46,141 bases of DNA from assembly GCA_012515615.1 (NCBI GenBank), contig JAAYYB010000162.1, forward strand, positions 1-46,141, written 5' to 3'. Position 1 is the stretch's first letter. The number at the start of each line of letters is the position of its first letter. The notes beneath the pieces were generated by a model, which saw only the letters and a program-made list of their open reading frames with translations, had not been told where the DNA came from and searched no databases. The translations under genes and the position numbers were made by a program. Positions 1 through 8,159 of the stretch are shown here, one piece after another. This DNA comes from Fibrobacter sp. GTDB lineage: Bacteria; Fibrobacterota; Chitinivibrionia; Chitinivibrionales; Chitinispirillaceae.

Positions 1-337
1 GCCAGTGCGGGGCTCCCAGGCATTTTTGTCATTTCATTCTTAACCGTAAGGAGTTTAGCCTTCGGCTTTGCCAAGTTATATATATATGCGGTTTGCCTAC
101 TTTTGTTGCCTTGGACGAAAGGAATATAATAGAAACAGTACGATAGTACTGGACTCCTTACCTTTAAAGAACGGAGTGACAAAAGTAGGTTCGCCAAGGC
201 ATCATTTCTAATCTTTTTAAATGAATAGAACTATACCATTTAACAGTTGTTAATAGCTTAGAATGTTACGAAAAAACACCCGAAAATGTCTGAAGAGACA
301 AAAACAATTTTCAAAATGTTGCATTCCGGAGGTTGTG
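1..337. repeat. Intergenic stretch with interlocked inverted repeats
   Basis: No gene is seen before the start of the beta-helix protein. The stretch holds several complementary pairs: GTAAGGAGT near 46-54 with ACTCCTTAC at 153-161, CCTACTTTTGT at 96-106 with ACAAAAGTAGG at 179-189, and TGCCTTGG at 107-114 with CCAAGGCA at 194-201. The second and third pairs are crossed rather than nested, so this is not a simple hairpin. It looks like a small palindromic intergenic element; whether it is mobile cannot be judged from one copy. Confidence 0.4.
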
Positions 338-1930
338 ATGAGAATTCTGATCATTGCCTGCATGAGTATTTTAATAGTAAATCATGTTTCATCTGGCGTA
401 AATCGAATAGTAGCAAAATCCGGTGCCGATTTTACAACGATCAATGCCGGGCTTAGCGCAGCAAATGGCGGGGATACTGTGCTGGTGAAAGCTGGTACGT
501 ATACCGAGATCGTCAAATGGCCAAAAAGTGGTGCAGCATCCGGCTATATCGTACTCAAAGCATTCGGGGACGGCCCCGCGATTATCTCCGGAGGAACTGC
601 AACGCAGGAAAATGAAGCTCTGGTGGTGATCAGTTCAAAATCGTATGCTGCGATTATCGGTATGGAGATTGGTCCTTATACAACTGCAAGTGACAACATT
701 TTTATAAAAGGCATACAGGTCGAGGGTACATCACAGCATATCCTGATAAAAAAATGCAAAATTCACCATATAACAACCACGAGCCCGTCAGATAACGCTG
801 GCGCAAATGCTATCGGGGTATTTGGAAGAAGTGCATCGCTGCCAATTACCGATTGTGTTATTGATTCATGCGAAATTTACAACAACATGACCGGATATAG
901 CGAAGCCATTTCCATTGACGGCAATGTCGATGGCTTTACAATAAGTCACTGTCATATACATGATAATAACAACATCGGAATTTTAATTGCCGGTTTTTAT
1001 GGTGAGTGTGAAAATTGTGGCGCTGCTGATCAGGCCCGACATGGTGTTATTTGTGACAATATAGTGGAACGGTGCTCTTCATGCGATAATCCTGCATACA
1101 AAGGCGATTGTTCTGCAGGAGGGATTTATTCCGATGGTGGTGGAAAGTCAATCATTGAAAGAAATTGTATCTCCAGATGTGATATCGGCATTGAAGCAGG
1201 TGCTGAGCTTGCAGGTGCAGTAGATGACAGTATGATAATACGCGATAACCTGATCTACAATTGCAATATCGGCGGATTGTTTATTGGTGGATATGAAACG
1301 AATCGGGGGGTGACTGTTTATTGTCAGGTTATAAACAACACCTTTTATCAGAATGATTCCAAAAAATCTGGCTGTGGAGAATTTCTCATTCAGAAAGCAC
1401 ACGGGAATCTCATTAAAAATAACATTTTCTATACTAACAGCCAGAAACAGGCTATCACCACTGCTTTTAACAGTACTTCTTCTTACAATAACATGATCGA
1501 CAACAACCTGTTTTGCAGTACAAATGGCAGCACCGGTATTGAAGGTGCCTCTTTGGATGCACATGCAAAATCTGGCGATCCAAAGTTTGTCAATGCTCAA
1601 ACTGGCAATTTTCATCTGTTATCTGGTTCGGCAGCTATCGATGCGTGTGATATTGCATACACACCAGCATCTTTCGAACGTGACCTTGATGGAAACGCCA
1701 GAAAAACCGGATCTGCAGTTGATATCGGCGCATTTGAATTTTCAGCAACATCCCTTGTGCGGAAAAATAAACACACAAGAATTAATGCTTCTGAGGTTGC
1801 AAAGAATAAAATGGTTATACACCCGATACAAGGTGAAATTTATGTCAAAATAAGGAGTGGGGATGCTATTTCGAATTTTGACATTAATGGGCAGATTTTA
1901 AAAAGTAGAAGACATGTAAGAGACAAGTAG
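338..1930 (+). CDS. Secreted right-handed parallel beta-helix protein
   Basis: A 530-residue exported protein. The start at 338 is preferred over the in-frame ATG at 263 because GGAGG lies at 328-332, five bases before it, and because translation from 338 begins with a signal peptide (MRILIIACMSILIVNHVSSG). The body has N/D/G-rich repeating turns such as IDSCEIYNNMTGYSEAISI and IRDNLIYNCNIGGLFIGG, typical of PbH1 (pectate-lyase-like) beta-helices. Near the C-terminus the pattern RDLDGNARKTGSAVDIGAFE matches the module usually called choice-of-anchor Q. The last about 40 residues (ISNFDINGQILKS) resemble a short C-terminal sorting tail like those of Fibrobacterota and Bacteroidota secreted proteins, but shorter than usual. 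A polysaccharide-binding or -cleaving role is possible; no catalytic residues could be assigned. Confidence 0.8.
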   Translation: MRILIIACMSILIVNHVSSGVNRIVAKSGADFTTINAGLSAANGGDTVLVKAGTYTEIVKWPKSGAASGYIVLKAFGDGPAIISGGTATQENEALVVISSKSYAAIIGMEIGPYTTASDNIFIKGIQVEGTSQHILIKKCKIHHITTTSPSDNAGANAIGVFGRSASLPITDCVIDSCEIYNNMTGYSEAISIDGNVDGFTISHCHIHDNNNIGILIAGFYGECENCGAADQARHGVICDNIVERCSSCDNPAYKGDCSAGGIYSDGGGKSIIERNCISRCDIGIEAGAELAGAVDDSMIIRDNLIYNCNIGGLFIGGYETNRGVTVYCQVINNTFYQNDSKKSGCGEFLIQKAHGNLIKNNIFYTNSQKQAITTAFNSTSSYNNMIDNNLFCSTNGSTGIEGASLDAHAKSGDPKFVNAQTGNFHLLSGSAAIDACDIAYTPASFERDLDGNARKTGSAVDIGAFEFSATSLVRKNKHTRINASEVAKNKMVIHPIQGEIYVKIRSGDAISNFDINGQILKSRRHVRDK

Positions 1931-2131
1931 GCAGTTTTTGCTTTGTGGAATTATTTATTAATCGGGAAGGCAATCCTGAATAAATCGGGACCATCCCCGC
2001 GGCGACATCAAATTGCCCCCGGGTGGGGTTCACAAACAGTAAACGCTTCACTAATCTGACTGCCCCGTACCAAATGCAGCCCACTTCAACCGACATTTTT
2101 TAACATACGCTGATTTTGGTTCGAGTCTTTC

Positions 2132-2175
2132 AGTGTGGTAGTAAAACGGTATATCAGCCGCTTTACTACCACACT
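2132..2175. terminator. Strong hairpin downstream of the hydrolase gene
   Basis: AGTGTGGTAGTAAA (2132-2145) pairs perfectly with TTTACTACCACACT (2162-2175), 14 bp with a 16-nt loop that can pair a little further. It lies 17 nt beyond the stop of the minus-strand hydrolase gene and about 200 nt after the plus-strand beta-helix gene. There is no long T-run, so it may be a weak or bidirectional terminator or an RNA-stability hairpin. Confidence 0.5.
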
Positions 2176-2192
2176 CTGCCCTCTGTCATGCC

Positions 2193-3683
2193 TCACTCGC
2201 TCATGAGGCTGTTCTGCTCTACCTTCACACGGGAGTCTTTGCAGAATGTACAGTTCGGGCCATAGAAATACTTACGGTTGGCGGTGTCGTTCATCAGGTG
2301 AATTCTGAACCATGCGGCAGCCGAACAAAGAGAAACGCCTTGGGGCCCCCGGTACACCCAGCTTCCATGGTTCGCACTGGTTTCGTTTATCAAAATGGCC
2401 GGGTAATTTTTAACCGTAAGGAAATTCGTTCTTACACCATCGCACGACACTCTATCGTCTTGCCCGGCACAGTAAAACAACATCGGAGTATGAACACCGG
2501 AGAGAGCCTGGGTGCCACAAATAGTTGCAAGGGCCTTGTAGCGAGGATCAGCGGCAGACTTGCAGGTTGACATTCCACCGAAAGAGTGCCCTAGCTGTCC
2601 GATTTTTGAAGTGTCGAGGCGATGGTAGTAAATGCTGCTCTGGTCTTCATTCTGTTTTATTATCCAGTCCATGCCAACGATCGTGGGAAGGGGATCTCCT
2701 GAGGCCGTGGCGGAACTCAGAGAAGCGACCACTACAAAGCCATGCGAGGCAAGATGATTTATTATAGGTAAATACTGCCCACACCACTTACCTTCCTCGG
2801 CATTCGTAACACATAAAGGTGGATTCTGCTGGGGGTTATCCCCGTACCCATTTGCCCAGATAAGGATCGGATGTAAATACTCGCTTGTTGTAAGATTCTT
2901 TGGACGATACACGTTGAAACGCTGCTGCTTGTCCTTGTAGATCGGGTCTGGAACAACTCCCGCCAGGGGACCTACATTCGTGTCGGCTGCGACCTCGAAC
3001 GGACCCGCAGCGGCGGGATTTGCCGTAGGCCAAGGCTTAGCCGGTGTGGGAATTGAAACGAGGGTGATATTTTGCTGCTGATTATTCAGGTCTGTAATCT
3101 CAACGGTCTTGTCAAAGAAACCGGTTGCCGTGACTTTAATGGTATCGGTGACTTCTGCCATTGCCTTCAGGCGTCCGTTTCTTGAAATTGCCTTTTTGCC
3201 AAAAAGAGGAGCCGGTGCGCGATACTCTCCCTTAAAGGTCATGTAACGAAACGACTCTTCTGTGTTGGCGATTGCGGCCCTGACAACAAGAACTTTTGCG
3301 GATTGAAAACTTGTTGAAATATCGAACCGGTACGTTCCTGCAGCCGCGTTCCTGTTTACTTCCTTCATTAGAAGGTTTCCCTTCAAGTCGAAGAGTTCAA
3401 CCTTGATACGTGATTGAGTGTTAAGAGTAAACTGCAGCACACCGTTTTTCAATGAAATATTATTTGGCTGCGTAATGGCAGGAGGAGCTTTAACCAAAGT
3501 ACTTACAAAAGAAAATTTTCCATTGATATCAGTAGTATCTATCATGTTTCGAAGCACCAGTGAGACTTTGGCATTAGCGATCGGGTCCCCGCTGGAATTG
3601 GATACTACCCCCTGCAGGTTAATCATTTCAGCATTGGCTGCAAAAACTGCAACTGCGATAGTAAATAGGATATTTCTTAACAT
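2193..3683 (-). CDS. Secreted alpha/beta-hydrolase with N-terminal carboxypeptidase-regulatory-like domain
   Basis: A 496-residue exported protein. It has a signal peptide (MLRNILFTIAVAVFAANA), then a CarboxypepD_reg-like domain (LQGVVSNSSGDPIANAKVSLV...TDINGKFSF, residues about 23-60), a linker with a sorting-domain-like stretch (IKVELFDLKGNLLMKEV...GTYRFDI), and a C-terminal alpha/beta-hydrolase domain from about residue 225. The nucleophile elbow is GHSFGG; an Asp in GQDDRVS and a His in NHGSW fit the other two members of the triad. The layout resembles the chlorophyllase/PETase-like and dienelactone-hydrolase-like clans, so an esterase is likely but the substrate is unknown. A GGGGG ribosome-binding site sits just before the ATG. 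Cysteine-rich C-terminus (NCTFCKDS) suggests disulfides. Confidence 0.82.
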   Translation of the reverse strand: MLRNILFTIAVAVFAANAEMINLQGVVSNSSGDPIANAKVSLVLRNMIDTTDINGKFSFVSTLVKAPPAITQPNNISLKNGVLQFTLNTQSRIKVELFDLKGNLLMKEVNRNAAAGTYRFDISTSFQSAKVLVVRAAIANTEESFRYMTFKGEYRAPAPLFGKKAISRNGRLKAMAEVTDTIKVTATGFFDKTVEITDLNNQQQNITLVSIPTPAKPWPTANPAAAGPFEVAADTNVGPLAGVVPDPIYKDKQQRFNVYRPKNLTTSEYLHPILIWANGYGDNPQQNPPLCVTNAEEGKWCGQYLPIINHLASHGFVVVASLSSATASGDPLPTIVGMDWIIKQNEDQSSIYYHRLDTSKIGQLGHSFGGMSTCKSAADPRYKALATICGTQALSGVHTPMLFYCAGQDDRVSCDGVRTNFLTVKNYPAILINETSANHGSWVYRGPQGVSLCSAAAWFRIHLMNDTANRKYFYGPNCTFCKDSRVKVEQNSLMSE

Positions 3684-4087
3684 GCATCCCCCTGGTTTGA
3701 TAATTTAACCAATTCTTCCTGTTATTTACCGAAAAGGAACTGTTTTTAAAAAGTTATCGGTGAATCAATATCTATAACTCTTATTGAATTTAACCCGTGG
3801 TTTCACAACAATTTTAATATACTTGTTCCTTAGATGTCTGTAAATTGATTTGCAGGAAAATGTAAAACTGCTGAATTTTCTCCTAAATCAGAGCAGTACA
3901 GCCAAGATAGACCATGGCTGCAGAAAACAGATATCAAAAAGAGGAAACCCGCCATTTTTCACTCAGCACTCTCCTGAGTCATTGCTGCTTGCGCAGGAAT
4001 GACAGAGGCAGTAAAAGCTCATGTCTTCTATAAGCTTACTGGCAGTGTTTTTGATATCTAATGTTTAACCAGGAAGGGAAGCAGAGC
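3684..4087. other. Intergenic spacer with a REP-like palindrome
   Basis: Spacer between the divergently oriented hydrolase gene and the small membrane protein gene. Apart from presumed promoters, which I could not place, it holds an imperfect palindrome at 3978-4003 beginning GTCATT and ending AATGAC around a TTGC centre. This resembles short REP-like palindromes common in bacterial spacers. Nothing else is recognised. Confidence 0.4.
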
Positions 4088-4693
4088 ATGTGGCCTTTTT
4101 ATAACAAAGAGGATCAAGGAAAACCGAACGGCCTTTTCGCGGAAATTTACCGTTTCGATAAAAAATCCAGGTCATTTATTATCGAGATCGCCCTGGACCG
4201 CTATGAGGATATTTTCAGTGAGTGGGATCCTGCCCCCTTTAAACTGCGGGACATAGATCCGGATCTGGGGCTTTATCTTGAAGGAAGCTCTGATGACATT
4301 CCAATCAAATACCCCGTTTCACTGAGTTTCACAGTCCCAAAGGGAAGCAAAAATGAAAACATAGAGGAACAGGCCCGAAACGGGTTGAAAAACGGTTTTA
4401 TCTTTAAACGCTATTTTCTGCAAAATGAGATAAAATCCAAAAATAAGCAGACAATAATCTTTTTTATCATCGGTTTCGCATTTTTATGGGTAGCTACCAT
4501 TTTCCCTGAAAGACTCCGGGAATCTCCATTTCCATCAATTATCGTAGAGGGGCTCTTTATCGGGGGGTGGGTCTTTCTCTGGGAGGCAATCACCCTGATA
4601 ATCTTCACCACTCGCGGTCTTCAACACCGAAACAGGATCTATAAACGCCTGCTTTCCTCTCCGATCCAGTTCAGAGAAAAGGACGATCGATAG
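4088..4693 (+). CDS. Hypothetical protein with two C-terminal membrane helices
   Basis: About 201 residues. The ATG at 4088 (MWPFYNKED...) is chosen over the in-frame ATG at 4061 because the purine-rich AGGAAGGGA (4071-4079) stands eight bases before it. The first about 120 residues are soluble and charged, with no motif I recognise. Two hydrophobic segments follow (TIIFFIIGFAFLWVATIF and IIVEGLFIGGWVFLWEAITLII), then a basic tail (RNRIYKRLL), so the soluble part and the tail should both face the cytoplasm. Family unknown to me; no operon partner, as it stands alone between the hydrolase gene and an IS110 relic. Confidence 0.6.
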   Translation: MWPFYNKEDQGKPNGLFAEIYRFDKKSRSFIIEIALDRYEDIFSEWDPAPFKLRDIDPDLGLYLEGSSDDIPIKYPVSLSFTVPKGSKNENIEEQARNGLKNGFIFKRYFLQNEIKSKNKQTIIFFIIGFAFLWVATIFPERLRESPFPSIIVEGLFIGGWVFLWEAITLIIFTTRGLQHRNRIYKRLLSSPIQFREKDDR

Positions 4694-4704
4694 TTTCAGA
4701 AGAA

Positions 4705-4790
4705 TTTCACGGACGGACGGACTATCCTTTTAATTTTAGCAGGAACTCAAAAGCTGAATGGGGGAGAACAAAGTAGTCCGTCCCCGGAAA
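4705..4790. repeat. Copy of intergenic module (GGACTATCTTTTTAATTTTAGC-like)
   Basis: The sequence around 4713-4770, with GGACGGACTA, then TTTTAATTTTAGC, then AAAGCTGAAT, reappears with changes at 12943-12990 and in a more diverged form at 18833-18870. Here it abuts the 3' end of the broken IS110 gene, and TAGTCCGTCC at 4774-4783 is the complement of GGACGGACTA at 4713-4722, giving a long-range inverted repeat. Confidence 0.45.
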
Positions 4791-5192
4791 TTTCTGGATC
4801 GTAGTATATCCCGTACCTCTTCATCTGTTTCGTCTGGAATGTAAATTGGTGTCAGTAGACTCTCAGCATAATATTCTGCAAGTTTGGCAGCATCAAGCCG
4901 ATCTGTTTTTAATCGTGTTCCCGTTTTTACAGGTATTAATGAAGGGGCTATCACATCACAATGTATTCCGTGTTTTCGCAAGAACCGGCACAACAAATAG
5001 CCTATGTAGCACGCTTCGTAGCATAGTCGGATTGTATACCTTGAAAAGCTCGTTGAGCTTTTTCCGGAGAACACCATGGTCAGGTTTACATCTGAACTCG
5101 AAGCATTCTTCTGTTTCAAGAACCAGACCCGTTCCATGAAACGCGGCATTGTCAACATCAAGGCCTGCATAAACTATTTTCTTTACTGACAT
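4736..5192 (-). pseudogene. IS110-family transposase remnant (frameshifted, 3'-truncated)
   Basis: The N-terminal part reads MSVKKIVYAGLDVDNAAFHG, as in the DEDD N-terminal domain of IS110 transposases. Near 5035 the homology leaves this frame and continues in another one with YTIRLCYEACYIGYLLCRFL, APSLIPVKTG, TRLKTDRLDAAKLAEYY and IPDETDEEVRDILRSR, which are characteristic IS110 motifs. After RDILRSR homology stops, so the remaining C-terminal transposase region is missing. The element therefore has at least one frameshift and a large 3' deletion and cannot encode an active transposase. IS110 elements lack terminal inverted repeats, so its ends cannot be fixed. Confidence 0.85.
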
Positions 5193-5220
5193 AGGATGAC
5201 CCCTTCACGGTTACAGTTAA

Positions 5221-5267
5221 AGTTTATTCAATAAACTAACTTATTCGGGTAACCAGCCCCGGATAAG
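5221..5267. repeat. Two short palindromes upstream of the chimeric gene
   Basis: AGTTTATTCAATAAACT (5221-5237) is a perfect palindrome around a single base. It is followed by the hairpin CTTATTCGGG (5240-5249) / CCCGGATAAG (5258-5267) with one mismatch pair. They lie between the IS110 relic and the GC-rich gene and may be ends of an inserted segment, or regulatory. Confidence 0.4.
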
Positions 5268-5446
5268 TGAGGGTGGTCATCCATAGCCACTGGAACACTG
5301 GAGCGCGCCGGAGCGTATGGCTTTCCTGGCCGCGAACATGAGCGCGATGCTGTACAATGTGCCGCCAAATCCTACAAATTGGGACCGCCCAAACGCAAGG
5401 TGGCTTGAGCGACACACCAGTCGAAAATAGTAGGAAGGAGCTACCA

Positions 5447-7207
5447 TTGCCAATGAAGGCCATGCCGGGAGGCGACCTCGCCGAAGAAAATGCGTCGGAG
5501 AGAATTGGAGTGAAAGGGAAAGGGCGTTCTCGACTCGGTAGGATTCTGCTCGGGGACGAGGAGGCGGGAGTGGGGTTCCTTTGCGGGCAGCTCGGGGCGC
5601 TTGTGGTTGCCGTGGTTGCCTGGTTTGTCCTGCGAGCGATTGCGGGTGTGGAGCCCATCGTAGGTGTTGAGGACATACTTGCAGGCAAGCGCATCCCGCT
5701 ATCTGCAGCGGGTGGCTTCGTTTTCGTCCCCGTGGCCATCGCGTATGGGCTGTTCGGCTTAGCTCTCAGAAGCCCCCTCCTCCGCTACGCGGACAACGTG
5801 CCGTGGGGAGAAGTCTATCACACTGACGAACTGTGGAAGGGCTTCGACGGGAGCATGCGCGGAATGGTCTTCGCGCAAGCGCTAGGGGCTCTGCTCGCGG
5901 CAGCGACCATCTTCCAAGGAAACGAGAACATGCCGGTCCCCGTCGTCGCCGCGTTCGCCATGATAGCGGTAGGCTACGTGTTTGCCGCGGGGCTCACTTG
6001 GCTGCCAGCGTTCGTGTTCTGTCAGCTAGCGGTCTTCGCGGTGTTGCGGTTCGTGGTTAACTCAAGGAGCGAGGACGAGGCTAGTGGTACAATAGTAGGA
6101 ATTGCTCGACCGAGCAGCGCGCGCGAGTCGGGTGGAGCTTCACGAGTCCCGAAAGAAGAAGATCCTGATACTGTAAAGCCCGAAACAACATCGTCGAATC
6201 CAAAAAAGGAGAAACCAGTTACAGAAGTTAAAAATCCATCAGTTAATTCGAAACCAAGGAAGTGTAAAAAAGTTACCGACATCGCTGCAGGAAGTAAAAT
6301 GACTCTAATAAGTAAGTTTGAGGGGTGTTTTATTGATATGCAGATTAATCGTAAAGGAACTATCGGATCCCGCTATGGAATCTTGCACGAAAATGGCAGT
6401 GAAAACTGGGGACAGAAATTTCAGGCCATTCCATCAATGGAGTGTTTACAAAACATTTACCACCATACACCAGTCACCGCCTTTACATTTCTTCCGAGTG
6501 GCAATCAGGTATTCTTCGGTACGAAAGTTGGTGATGTCGGTCTGATGGACAGTACACATAATGGAATGCAGATAATAGGCAGGCATGGAACTACCCCTAT
6601 ACGTGGGATCGCTACTTCATTAGATGGTAAAATCGGCCTTACTCGCGGAGAAGATATGGCCGTAAAAGTATGGGATCTTTCAGAGAAATCACTTATAGCT
6701 TCCTTTCCTGCTCCAATGGGGACAGAACATATTGTATCGATCACGGCAAACGGAGATATCGCTTTTGCAGGTGGTTACAAGGAGACTGTTTTCTGGGATA
6801 TTGCAGCAAAAAAGGAAATATTATCAACAATACCACTTTGTGATAATGGAGTACAGGATATTTGTATGGCCGAAGAGGGGCGGACTGTTATTATTGGTGG
6901 TCTTGATGGATCAGTACAATGTTTGGTCATTCCCGAATCGATCAAGAATTTTTCGAGGATAGTATACAATATTGGAAAACACTTATCTAATGTATCCAGT
7001 GTAGCAATCAGTTCTGATGGTTCAATTGGTGCAAGTATTGATTCAAACAGGATATTAAAAATTTGGGACTTCAAGCAGAAGGTTCAAATCTGTGAAGAAA
7101 TAGTAAATAGCAAGAGTATCTCATTAAAACTGTCAATGACGGCAGATGGCTCACGATTGTTTTTAGGGACAGCGAGTGAATTATTTATGTGGAGAATCGG
7201 CATGTAA
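5447..7207 (+). CDS. Chimeric membrane protein with C-terminal WD40-like beta-propeller
   Basis: About 587 residues from a TTG at 5447 (AGGAAGGAG at 5432-5440, six bases upstream) or 585 from the ATG at 5453; the open frame extends back to 5357 but without a ribosome site. The N-terminal third has about five membrane segments (VGFLCGQLGALVVAVVAWFV; GGFVFVPVAIAYGLFGLAL; GMVFAQALGALLAAATIF; then two within VPVVAAFAMIAVGYVF...LPAFVFCQLAVFAVLRFVV). A charged P/K/S-rich linker follows, then a propeller of WD-like blades ending in VKVWDL, TVFWDI, LKIWDF and LFMWRI. The DNA is strongly GC-rich up to about 6150 and clearly AT-rich after it, with the switch in the linker, suggesting a fusion of segments of different origin. 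Function unknown; blades could bind a protein partner. Confidence 0.7.
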   Translation: MPMKAMPGGDLAEENASERIGVKGKGRSRLGRILLGDEEAGVGFLCGQLGALVVAVVAWFVLRAIAGVEPIVGVEDILAGKRIPLSAAGGFVFVPVAIAYGLFGLALRSPLLRYADNVPWGEVYHTDELWKGFDGSMRGMVFAQALGALLAAATIFQGNENMPVPVVAAFAMIAVGYVFAAGLTWLPAFVFCQLAVFAVLRFVVNSRSEDEASGTIVGIARPSSARESGGASRVPKEEDPDTVKPETTSSNPKKEKPVTEVKNPSVNSKPRKCKKVTDIAAGSKMTLISKFEGCFIDMQINRKGTIGSRYGILHENGSENWGQKFQAIPSMECLQNIYHHTPVTAFTFLPSGNQVFFGTKVGDVGLMDSTHNGMQIIGRHGTTPIRGIATSLDGKIGLTRGEDMAVKVWDLSEKSLIASFPAPMGTEHIVSITANGDIAFAGGYKETVFWDIAAKKEILSTIPLCDNGVQDICMAEEGRTVIIGGLDGSVQCLVIPESIKNFSRIVYNIGKHLSNVSSVAISSDGSIGASIDSNRILKIWDFKQKVQICEEIVNSKSISLKLSMTADGSRLFLGTASELFMWRIGM

Positions 7208-7507
7208 GTCTGAAGCAATCTAATCAATAATAAGATTAAGATCAGTCGATATCGAAAGTGTTTCGGCAAATTTGAATTGATGGACTCCTATGGAGATGAT
7301 CTGTCATCAACCGTCCTCGGAAAGGAATGTGCCGGAATTGAGGCGGTCTAGATTTTTGATACAAATTTCAATGCATTCTTAGTTGGATTCCTGAGGTATT
7401 TTACTCATAACGCAAAGGAATCCACATGTAGAACCAGAAGTCTGATTCTGCAAAGCAACCTGCCGGAGTGCCCGCACTACACGTAAAACGAATTCGTCGG
7501 AAAATTG

Positions 7508-7615
7508 ATGACGCGTTACAAAACGAAAGTTGTTTTAGAAGCACTGAAAGAAGCTGAGCCGCTAGCGGTTATTGCAAGCCGATACTAGGAGCACCCTAAT
7601 CAGATTGCACACTGG
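7508..7615 (+). pseudogene. IS3-family orfA remnant (HTH N-terminus with in-frame stop)
   Basis: Reading from the ATG at 7508 gives MTRYKTKVVLEALKEAEPLA, then VIASRY, a TAG stop at 7586-7588, then EHPNQIAHW. This closely follows the N-terminal helix-turn-helix of IS3-family OrfA proteins (pattern K.kvaleaLk...tlaelA.kYevHPnQI..WK), with TAG in place of an expected GAG or other sense codon. Homology ends at the TGG at 7613, exactly where the dispersed repeat begins, so the rest of the element is lost or replaced. Confidence 0.75.
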
Positions 7616-7967
7616 CGAACTGGTAGTAGATTAAAACAATTTATAGCCTTGAAGAATTCAAGCACGTACTGGAGAGTCACAAGTCGCAAGTAAAGAGTTA
7701 CAAAGGGTACGTTCGTGTTTTAATGAGAACATCTACTTAACATTGTTCTCATTTACAACCCTGACGTGTTATATTCTCCGGCCATTCTTTTCTAATTCCG
7801 AAAGGCTGAAAATATTTTTATCTACACACAGTTCTACGGTACGTTGCGCCGGACAGGCAAAACCGTGACACTGGTAACTGCCTCCACAACCGGTTGACAG
7901 CACCAGGGGATAACGGAAGGCTGGTGTCCTCGACAGTCGGTAGCGCAAACGCCCTCTTCCAAAAAAT
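7613..7967 (+). repeat. Dispersed intergenic repeat, full copy
   Basis: The left half (about 7613-7750, beginning GCGAACTGGTAGTAGATT) matches 13165-13312. The right half (about 7720-7967, including CCACAACCGGTTGACAGCAC near 7882-7901) matches about 12700-12935; a stretch of roughly 39 bases around it is identical in the two copies. Only here are the halves contiguous; near 13 kb they are separated and in swapped order. A partial relative occurs at about 18770-18870. The sequence has stops in all frames I followed, so it is a non-coding repeat. Confidence 0.7.
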
Positions 7968-8159
7968 CTTTTATCTCCTTATTAATCTTTAAGTTAGCAC
8001 GTATGACCTGTACTCCCCCATACTTGACTTCTGAGACCCTGTCCGTTTTTTTCCATCAATTAACTTATCGTCAAATTTTAAATCTGGCTGGCGTAAAGAA
8101 GAATTACTTATATTATACTGATTACTTTTCAATTATAACTCACGTTTGGTGGAAAAAAT

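Larger units (their letters stand above)
7208..8159. other. Long non-coding spacer with IS relic and repeat element
   Basis: 952 bp without an intact gene. It contains an IS3 orfA relic (7508-7615) and a full copy of the dispersed intergenic repeat (about 7613-7967), both listed separately. The part from 7208 to 7500 shows nothing recognisable. A 75-codon open frame at 8003-8230 runs into the next gene in another frame and is not believed. Confidence 0.6.
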
